A stretch of 11,956 bases of DNA from Heteroruminococcus sp964369885. GTDB taxonomy: Bacteria; Bacillota; Clostridia; Oscillospirales; Ruminococcaceae. The notes below the pieces were generated by a model, which did no database searches, was not told the DNA's origin, and saw only the letters and a program-made list of their open reading frames with translations. Position 1 is the stretch's first letter. Each line of letters opens with the position of its first letter. Of this stretch, positions 7,107 through 11,956 are shown piece after piece. The position numbers and the translations under genes were made by a program. The stretch spans positions 1 to 11,956 of the forward strand of contig CAYJGQ010000070.1 in NCBI GenBank assembly GCA_964369885.1, read 5' to 3'.

Positions 7107-9173
7107 TTATTCCACCGAGGGGTAAAGCTCGCCATCGGTTAGTTCATATACGCCTACATCCGAATAGATATAGTTGCCCTGGCCATCCTCCATGCGGTAC
7201 ATAAGGATGTAGTAACCGTCGGGCAGTGCATCTTCTGTAAAGGTTGTGTCCTCGGTAACAGTTATGGTGTCAACCAAAACAGGCTCAAATTCATCGTCGC
7301 CACTTATGCTGCTGGCATAGTGAATGGTCTGAATAACATCGCCTACCTCAAGGTGTACAAGCTCCTTATCGGCGGCGCCGCCCTCGCTAAGTGGTTTACG
7401 AGCACCAAGGATTACAAACTCCTCCATGTTAAAGTCATAGATAACCGAAAGGTTGTACTCCTCATCATTTAGCAGGATAGGCACTGTGTATTCGTTGTAG
7501 TCGTCGCCCTCAAATACCAGTTCCATGTAACATATTGCGCCATCAAGGGTGCCCCATACGCCACGGAAGTTATCGGCAAAAACACCGGCATCCCAGTCGC
7601 CCACTATATCATTATCGGTGCCCAGCAGTAGCAGTAGTTCGTCATCCTCGTCGGCCGGGGTGTAGTAAAGCTCAAAGGCCACAGAGGACAGTGTGTCGTA
7701 GGCAGTGGGGCCAAGTTCCAGCACAAATGCGCCGTTATCATCCACATACAGGGGGATATCTTCCCAGTCTGTATCGGAGGTTTCAAGGGTTTGCAGCTCG
7801 GGAAGCTCCTCGGCGGTGTAGTTTATAGCCTCAGCTATATAGGCCATACCTGCATCGTCAACATAACCTGTAAGACCATAATAGTACAGATAGCTCATGG
7901 AGCCTACGGGGTTTACAGATATAAAGGAATTTAGATGATCAAGGTCACCATCGTAGGTGTAAAAGGTCGAAAGTCCCATGCCATCGGGGTTGTAGGAGCT
8001 TACTATTTTGTAAATAACTGCATTATCAATGGCATCAATTACATTTTGCGAGGCCTCGGGGAACAGGTCGCTGGAGTTTAGCACAAGTTGTCCTAAATCG
8101 ACCATGTTGGTATAGCCCTGCTCGCGGTTGTTGCCGCCGTAATTTTCCGAGGCATTGGCCACCTGGTGCAGATGGTTAAAGTAGGAGGGATCATTTATTG
8201 CGTAGGACAAAGCCTCGGCGCCAAATGCATCAAAGGATTCAATTACAGGCTTGAGTTTGGATAGATCAGTCACCGAGAGGGTTATGTCGTCGGCCGTGCC
8301 GGCATACTCACAACCCGTTACATAGGTGTCGCAAATTGCGGCGCCCAGTGCGGCAGGGCTTATGGTGGGATCGTTTGCAAGGGTCTCCATTATGCCGGTG
8401 TAGTACCAGCCATTGCCTGGCTCAAGCTCCTGCGAGGCCACAAGATAGTTTGCATGTCCCGAAAACTTATTAGCAGTTTCCAAGGTGGCCATCAGGCAGG
8501 TGTCAAAACCTACAATGTCAACGGGGTAGTACTCGTAGTCGGTGCCGTACACCTCGGCCATGGCGTTGAACATTTCGTCGAGCACAAGCGAGTCATTGCC
8601 ATAAAGCTCATCAAAGGCCGCGCCCGTAATTGAGCCACCACCGTGATTCCAGAAGTTAATCATGGTGCGGTCGCCGGGGAAGTTTGTTTCGGCAAAGTTA
8701 AGGAAATCTACAAAGGTTGAGGTTTCGCCCATGTTTGCAAGGGGCAGCTGCTCAACAAGCTGAAGTCCCTCACTGTCATACACATAACGCTCAATGTAAT
8801 TTGGGTCTACAAAATCGTTATGCCACTGATAGGCGCCGCCGGTTTGTATAACCACCTTTACGCCCTCGGGCAGTGCAACCTCCATCATCTCGTAAAGGTC
8901 CTCGGTTGCAGAACCCCACTCCGACTCAAGGTCACTGCCGCAGAGATACCAATACATAACCCAGTCGGTACCTGTATCCTCGCGCGGCACATGCTCCACA
9001 TCAAGGAAGCTCATGTCATCGCCGCCCTCGTCGGCATATTCCTCGTCTTCGTAGTACTCCTCGTCCTCGTAATAGCCCTCATCCTCAAAGAACTCATCAT
9101 CAAACAGCAAAAAGCAGGAGGTCATTGAGAGAACCATGATGGTAGCCATTAGTAGAGCTAAAAGTTTTTTCAT
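7107..9173 (-). CDS. clostripain-family (C11) cysteine peptidase lipoprotein
   Basis: This 688-residue surface or secreted peptidase belongs to the clostripain family C11. Clostripain cleaves after arginine, and some relatives cleave after Arg or Lys. The N-terminus is a lipoprotein signal: KK, a hydrophobic run, then SMTSC with Cys20 as the likely lipidated residue. The lipobox is not ideal because of Met at -3. Residues about 25-53 are an acidic Tyr/Glu/Asp linker with YYEDEE repeats. The catalytic domain has WYLCGSDLES, then NFWNHGGG with His177, then VGFDTCLMA with Cys226. The 49-residue His-Cys spacing fits the family dyad, and Asp224 is at the position linked to the basic S1 pocket in C11 enzymes. 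A large C-terminal region with beta-strand patterns completes it. The start is fixed by AAAGGAG (9179-9185) six bases upstream. It is the only leftward gene in the window, monocistronic, with its own promoter and terminator. The substrate is unknown. Confidence 0.93.
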   Translation of the reverse strand: MKKLLALLMATIMVLSMTSCFLLFDDEFFEDEGYYEDEEYYEDEEYADEGGDDMSFLDVEHVPREDTGTDWVMYWYLCGSDLESEWGSATEDLYEMMEVALPEGVKVVIQTGGAYQWHNDFVDPNYIERYVYDSEGLQLVEQLPLANMGETSTFVDFLNFAETNFPGDRTMINFWNHGGGSITGAAFDELYGNDSLVLDEMFNAMAEVYGTDYEYYPVDIVGFDTCLMATLETANKFSGHANYLVASQELEPGNGWYYTGIMETLANDPTISPAALGAAICDTYVTGCEYAGTADDITLSVTDLSKLKPVIESFDAFGAEALSYAINDPSYFNHLHQVANASENYGGNNREQGYTNMVDLGQLVLNSSDLFPEASQNVIDAIDNAVIYKIVSSYNPDGMGLSTFYTYDGDLDHLNSFISVNPVGSMSYLYYYGLTGYVDDAGMAYIAEAINYTAEELPELQTLETSDTDWEDIPLYVDDNGAFVLELGPTAYDTLSSVAFELYYTPADEDDELLLLLGTDNDIVGDWDAGVFADNFRGVWGTLDGAICYMELVFEGDDYNEYTVPILLNDEEYNLSVIYDFNMEEFVILGARKPLSEGGAADKELVHLEVGDVIQTIHYASSISGDDEFEPVLVDTITVTEDTTFTEDALPDGYYILMYRMEDGQGNYIYSDVGVYELTDGELYPSVE
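9039..9074 (-). repeat. tandem 18-base repeat encoding YYEDEE
   Basis: Two adjacent 18-base units (9039-9056 and 9057-9074) match at 15 of 18 positions. On the minus strand they encode the acidic six-residue motif near residues 34-45 of the clostripain-like protein. A more diverged third unit lies at 9075-9092. The repeat makes up the linker between the lipid anchor and the peptidase domain. Confidence 0.7.
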
Positions 9174-9222
9174 AAATACTCCTTTGCATCATAAAAATAT
9201 TAAGTTGTAAATTTACTGTGGG

Positions 9223-9251
9223 ATTATCTGTATAAATAAAACCCTAATCAA
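9223..9251 (-). promoter_or_regulatory. candidate promoter of the clostripain-like gene
   Basis: On the minus strand TTGATT (9251-9246, four of six consensus bases) is followed after exactly 17 bases by GATAAT (9228-9223, five of six). Transcription would start near 9216, about 43 bases before the start codon. The 303-base spacer 9174-9476 holds this promoter and the divergent channel promoter. The middle part (about 9255-9405) shows no gene. Confidence 0.55.
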
Positions 9252-9301
9252 ACCTAATAATATCACGTTTTTTTAATATCTACAAGCTAATAAAAAAACT
9301 A

Positions 9302-9401
9302 CCTGTTGTCCCATTACTTTTGGATAGGGCTATGTGTGCAAAGCCATGGTGCATAGAAATTTTTACTGTAAGTATCGTCAAAACCTGCCTGTTACCCCCA
9401 T
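9302..9401. repeat. imperfect direct repeat in the divergent spacer
   Basis: CCTGTTGTCCCAT (9302-9314) and CCTGTTACCCCCAT (9388-9401) are similar 13-14 base elements about 86 bases apart, upstream of the channel promoter. Between them lie short inverted arms CTATG (9330-9334) and CATAG (9352-9356). They might be binding sites for a regulator of the channel or the peptidase, but the similarity is modest. Confidence 0.25.
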
Positions 9402-9407
9402 AATGCA

Positions 9408-9436
9408 TTGCAATAGATAATTTTTGGTGGTATAAT
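9408..9436 (+). promoter_or_regulatory. extended -10 promoter of the sodium channel gene
   Basis: A perfect TATAAT (9431-9436) is preceded by TGG, an extended -10 element, and by TTGCAA (9408-9413, four of six) after exactly 17 bases. The start of transcription would be near 9443, about 34 bases before the ATG. The 11-mer GGTGGTATAAT is identical in the tRNA-Leu promoter of this window. Confidence 0.75.
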
Positions 9437-9476
9437 CTTACCTTGTTAAAAGTAGATTATTTGCAAGGAGATAGTT

Positions 9477-10355
9477 ATGACTTCACAAACAATTCAGGCC
9501 ACCCCCGACTCAAAGCTAAAACTTTTTATTGAGCACAAGTGGTTTCAAAACACCATAATGTTTTTCATCATGCTAAACTCGATACAGCTTGGACTGCAAA
9601 CCTCAGCCGCTGTTAACGAGGCCATAGGCCCCTTCCTAAACACCTTTGACAGGGTTTGTCTTGGCATTTTTGTTGTCGAGCTTGTACTAAAGCTAATTGT
9701 GTACCGCTCCTCATTTTTTAAGGATGGGTTTAACATCTTTGATATGTTCATCGTGGTGGTATCGTTGCTTTCAGACCTTGCGCTATTCTCGGTATTCCGC
9801 ATGTTCCGTACCTTCCGCGTACTGCGCTCGTTACGCAACCTGCGTGCACTGCGCATGATAACAGGGGTGGGCAAACTAAATATAATTATAACCGCCATTG
9901 GGAAATCTATCCCCAGCATAGCCTGGACCAGCTTACTGCTTGGAATTATATATTATGTATTTGCGGTAATGGGCACCACCCTGTTTGGTGAGTCATTTCC
10001 CCAGTGGTTTGGCAACATAGGCCGTAGCATGTACACCCTCTTCCAGGTTATGACCCTTGAGAGCTGGTCGATGGGAATTTCTCGCCCTGTTATGGAGGCC
10101 TTCCCCTGGGCTTGGGTATACTTTGTGCCCTTTGTGCTTATAAGCGCATTTGTAATGATGAATGTTGTTGTGGGCATTGTTGTTAACACCATAAGTGAGG
10201 CCACAGGCGAAAACGAAAACCACAAAACCGACATAATAGATCCAAACGAAAAGCCCTCAACTGCAGCCCAGCTTAAGGCCGAAATTCACGCCTTAAAAGA
10301 GCAAATTAGCCGTGTAGAACTACTCATTGAGCAGACCGAGGCCGAAAAACAATAA
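9477..10355 (+). CDS. voltage-gated sodium channel (BacNav, NavAb/NaChBac type)
   Basis: This 292-residue protein is a single-domain six-TM channel that should form homotetramers in the membrane. S1 is at about 23-42 (LNSIQLGLQTS), S2 at 55-76 with E68 and K72 of the charge-transfer centre, and S3 at 85-100 with N86 and D89. S4 at 105-127 has arginines at 108, 111, 114, 117, 120, 123 and 126. S5 is at about 147-170 and the pore helix is FQVM. The filter is TLESWSM at 193-199, the sequence known from NavAb. S6 is at about 212-239 with the conserved N229. A C-terminal coiled coil (about 259-290) with I/L/V heptads resembles the BacNav tail bundle. AAGGAG (9465-9470) lies six bases before ATG. 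Family members conduct Na+. Seven in-register arginines exceed the usual four. Its role in this organism is not known. Confidence 0.95.
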   Translation: MTSQTIQATPDSKLKLFIEHKWFQNTIMFFIMLNSIQLGLQTSAAVNEAIGPFLNTFDRVCLGIFVVELVLKLIVYRSSFFKDGFNIFDMFIVVVSLLSDLALFSVFRMFRTFRVLRSLRNLRALRMITGVGKLNIIITAIGKSIPSIAWTSLLLGIIYYVFAVMGTTLFGESFPQWFGNIGRSMYTLFQVMTLESWSMGISRPVMEAFPWAWVYFVPFVLISAFVMMNVVVGIVVNTISEATGENENHKTDIIDPNEKPSTAAQLKAEIHALKEQISRVELLIEQTEAEKQ

Positions 10356-10369
10356 GCTCTAAAATATTG

Positions 10370-10396
10370 GCCACCGTGGGTTAGCTCTGCGGTGGC
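10370..10396 (+). terminator. weak hairpin after the channel gene
   Basis: GCCACCG (10370-10376) and CGGTGGC (10390-10396) form a perfect 7-bp stem with a 13-base loop, 15 bases after the channel stop. The following TTGTTATGT is only mildly T-rich. It could be a leaky terminator that sets the level of the downstream DUF3592-like gene, whose ribosome binding site starts 12 bases later. Confidence 0.4.
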
Positions 10397-10418
10397 TTGT
10401 TATGTATAAGGAGAAATT

Positions 10419-10865
10419 ATGGATCAGTCATCAATCGGTATACTTATTGTGGTTTTACTTTTTATGGGAACAGTATTTTTCATAGTTGGTCTAAAGTCTG
10501 TAATAAGACACCATGCCATAACCTGCAAACCCTACCAAACCGTTGCAGGTGCAATTGAAGGGCTTGAGGAGCGCAGGGATAACAATGGATCGAGCTATTA
10601 CCCTATATATAATTTTTACTATATGGGCAAAATGTATAGGGTTGTGGGTGGTGTAAATGTATTCCCACGCAGTGCCCAAAAGCCAAATAAGCGCAGGGCA
10701 TACGCCCCCGGTGATAGTGTGCAAATTCGTGTGTACGATGACCCAAACAAGGCTGTTTTGGACAACAGCGATATTATAAACATGTATAAAACAACAGGCA
10801 TAGTATTTGGCCTTTGTGGGCTTATGTTTTTAATTATAGCGGTGAGTTTGATAGTTTATAGGTAG
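10419..10865 (+). CDS. DUF3592-like membrane protein
   Basis: This 148-residue protein looks like the DUF3592 family, whose function is unknown. It has a TM helix at about residues 6-27 and a second at about 124-147, with a soluble beta-rich domain between them. Family-like features in the middle are YYPIYNFYYMGKMYRV, where the substrate-side strand pattern Y-P-x-Y-x-F-x-Y-x-G is typical, and PGDSVQIRVYDDPNKAVL near the end. The start ATG has AAGGAG (10408-10413) five bases upstream. It follows the sodium channel by 63 bases with only a weak hairpin between, so partial co-transcription is likely. No promoter of its own is visible. The family assignment is by pattern only. Confidence 0.8.
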   Translation: MDQSSIGILIVVLLFMGTVFFIVGLKSVIRHHAITCKPYQTVAGAIEGLEERRDNNGSSYYPIYNFYYMGKMYRVVGGVNVFPRSAQKPNKRRAYAPGDSVQIRVYDDPNKAVLDNSDIINMYKTTGIVFGLCGLMFLIIAVSLIVYR

Positions 10866-10881
10866 TAAGGCAGCCACTACC

Positions 10882-10900
10882 CTATGACAAACTGTCACAG
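10882..10900. promoter_or_regulatory. operator-like inverted repeat
   Basis: CTATGACA-AAC-TGTCACAG has 8-base arms matching at seven of eight positions around a 3-base spacer, with a perfect core TGACA-N3-TGTCA (10885-10897). It lies in the 149-base gap before the MBL-fold gene. Its size fits a dimeric repressor site. No T-run follows, so a terminator is unlikely. No clear promoter is visible beside it, and the regulator is unknown. Confidence 0.35.
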
Positions 10901-11014
10901 CACAAAAAATTTTGCCCACGCCACGGCCCCGTGAGTTTATATGCAGGCCAAAGGCAGATTTGCAAATAAGTAATCAGCACAGCGAATTACTACATATTAG
11001 TGGAGGGAAACGGC

Positions 11015-11779
11015 ATGTCAAATAAAATTAGGCTTGAGCTAATAGCAAATGCCGGGGTGCTTATTGAGTATGGTGGCCAACGCATGTTGGTGGATGGCCT
11101 GCACCACAACGAGGATCTCCCCTTTGATGGCCTGCCGCCACAGCTCATAGGCCCCATGCTAAGCGCCGACGGCCCCCTGGCCGATATAGATTATCTGCTG
11201 TTTACCCACAGCCACCCCGACCACTTCTCCCCCACACTTACCCGGAGCTACATGCAAAACAACCGTGTGAAGGGGCTTGTATTTCCCGGGGAAAGCGACA
11301 AAGCAGGTGGAGTTTTGGAGGCGGCCGAGCAGATGGGCATAGCCTGCATAGCACCAAAACTGCAAAACGGTGAGGCACAAAGCTATGCCCCCGAGGTGTT
11401 GGGCACAGCAGGGCTTGTGGTGGCGGCCTTTGCCCATATGGGTGCGCAGTATGCCCACCGCCAGAGCTATACCCTGCGGCTTGACTGCGGCGGACATGGT
11501 CTGCTTTTTACAGGGGATAGCCAGCCCGACCCAATACAGGCGGCGCAAATTTGTGACAGCATGGCCTGCGACACCATGTTTGTAAACCCGCTTTACTACA
11601 TTGACCCCAAAGGGGGACGTGTGATAGAGATGTTGGCGCCAAAAAATCTGGTGATATACCACCTGCCACAGGGCGATACCGCCTATAAAGGGGCTGTTAT
11701 GCGGGCCTTTGCACAGCGCAGTGGCACACCAAAGCCCACATTTTTTGAGATGGGACAAACCATCTACCCCAAGCTGTAA
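11015..11779 (+). CDS. UlaG-like MBL-fold metal-dependent hydrolase
   Basis: This 254-residue protein is a metallo-beta-lactamase-fold hydrolase, probably of the UlaG-like group, and is expected to be cytoplasmic because no signal is seen. The metal-binding motif is HSHPDH with H65, H67, D69 and H70. Further likely ligands are H141 (AFAHMG), D168 (FTGDSQ) and H216 (IYHLPQGD). The N-terminus IRLELIANAGVLIEYGGQRMLVDG is the typical first strand pair of the fold. I chose ATG 11015 because GGAGG (11002-11006) lies eight bases upstream. A GTG at 11000 overlaps the area of that site and is rejected. The substrate cannot be told from sequence, and related proteins act on lactones, phosphoesters or nucleotides. 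No partner gene is adjacent apart from the DUF3592-like gene 149 bases upstream. Confidence 0.88.
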   Translation: MSNKIRLELIANAGVLIEYGGQRMLVDGLHHNEDLPFDGLPPQLIGPMLSADGPLADIDYLLFTHSHPDHFSPTLTRSYMQNNRVKGLVFPGESDKAGGVLEAAEQMGIACIAPKLQNGEAQSYAPEVLGTAGLVVAAFAHMGAQYAHRQSYTLRLDCGGHGLLFTGDSQPDPIQAAQICDSMACDTMFVNPLYYIDPKGGRVIEMLAPKNLVIYHLPQGDTAYKGAVMRAFAQRSGTPKPTFFEMGQTIYPKL

Positions 11780-11852
11780 ATATACTAAGCAGTTGCGCCA
11801 AAAAGCGCGTAGCAAGGCCGACCCGTGCACCCGCATAATGTAGAAAAAAGTA

Positions 11853-11881
11853 TTGACACCCAATGTGTATGGTGGTATAAT
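11853..11881 (+). promoter_or_regulatory. consensus promoter of the tRNA-Leu gene
   Basis: TTGACA (11853-11858) and TATAAT (11876-11881) are both perfect consensus with a 17-base spacer, plus an extended -10 TGG and an A-rich stretch (GAAAAAAG) just upstream. Transcription would start near 11888, only about seven bases before the tRNA, typical of strong stable-RNA promoters. Confidence 0.93.
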
Positions 11882-11894
11882 TATCGGGCGACAT

Positions 11895-11956
11895 GCGGAT
11901 ATGGCGGAATTGGCAGACGCGCTAGATTCAGGTTCTAGTGAGGTTAAATTCGTGCA
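11895..11956 (+). tRNA. tRNA-Leu(CAG), 3' end cut by window edge
   Basis: The 5' acceptor strand GCGGATA (11895-11901), the D-arm with GCGGAATTGGCAGACGC, and the anticodon stem CTAGA/TCTAG around TTCAGGT are all visible. The anticodon CAG (11929-11931) reads CUG leucine codons. The long variable arm begins at about 11939, which fits a class II tRNA. The T-arm and the 3' acceptor strand lie beyond the window, so CCA coding and the full fold cannot be checked. Further tRNA genes may follow. Confidence 0.93.

Noticed and set aside
6945..7142. 65-codon rightward frame after gyrA
   Set aside because: It starts inside the gyrA terminator, crosses the second terminator and overlaps the end of the peptidase gene. 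It is not a credible gene, although it holds the gyrA-like 14-mer.
8820..9128. 102-codon rightward frame opposite the peptidase N-terminus
   Set aside because: It is antisense to the signal and acidic linker. Its hydrophobic run simply mirrors the acidic and Tyr codons.
9200..9476. Search for DnaA boxes and an origin in the long AT-rich spacer
   Set aside because: I found no TTATCCACA-like cluster. The AT-richness is explained by two divergent promoters.
10921..10935. CACGG-CC-CCGTG palindrome before the MBL gene
   Set aside because: The arms are short and the two-base centre cannot form an RNA loop. It is expected by chance in GC-rich spacer.
11795..11808. GCGC-CAAAAA-GCGC hairpin after the MBL gene
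   Set aside because: The stem is only four pairs and no T-run follows, so it is not convincing as a terminator.
11159..11863. 234-codon leftward frame opposite the MBL gene
   Set aside because: Despite its length it has no recognisable motif and overlaps the whole metal-binding gene, whose residues are intact.
1..11956. CRISPR array, insertion sequence, prophage or defence genes
   Set aside because: No regularly spaced repeats, transposase, integrase or defence-family proteins were seen in any supported gene.

Overview
The window reads as the origin-proximal chromosome of a clostridial Firmicute (class Clostridia; the gut Oscillospiraceae/Ruminococcaceae type is my guess, not shown). The basis is the conserved order yaaA - recF - remB (yaaB) - gyrB - gyrA, which in Firmicutes follows dnaA-dnaN. 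Other support is the strong AGGAGG-type ribosome binding sites, clostridial protein families and sigma-A-type promoters. dnaN probably lies just upstream, outside the window.

Positions 1-6912 (all + strand) are the replication/topology block. It holds a small S4-domain RNA-binding protein, RecF (overlapping it by 4 bases), the DNA-binding matrix regulator RemB, gyrase subunit B, a two-TM YcxB-like membrane protein lying between the gyrase genes, and gyrase subunit A. A candidate gyrB promoter overlaps the remB stop codon. Hairpins lie in the leaders of gyrB and gyrA. A perfect GC-rich 12-bp terminator ends the block after gyrA.

Positions 7049-9173 (- strand) carry one large secreted gene, a clostripain-type (family C11) cysteine peptidase. 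It has a lipoprotein signal and an acidic Tyr/Glu/Asp repeat linker, its own terminator (7049-7082) and a candidate promoter (9223-9251). It is the only leftward gene and converges on gyrA.

Positions 9408-11779 (+ strand) are an accessory group. It has a single-domain voltage-gated sodium channel with the NavAb-type filter TLESWSM and an unusually arginine-rich S4, a two-TM DUF3592-like protein, and a UlaG-like metallo-beta-lactamase-fold hydrolase. The window closes with a consensus promoter and the 5' part of a tRNA-Leu(CAG) gene cut by the window edge.

Most of the window is conserved core. The points most worth a second look are the seven-arginine S4 of the sodium channel, the non-standard residues at quinolone-determining positions of both gyrase subunits, the membrane protein between gyrB and gyrA, and several operator-like or leader inverted repeats. 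I found no CRISPR, insertion sequence, phage or defence island. Nothing here is clearly a previously undescribed multi-gene system.
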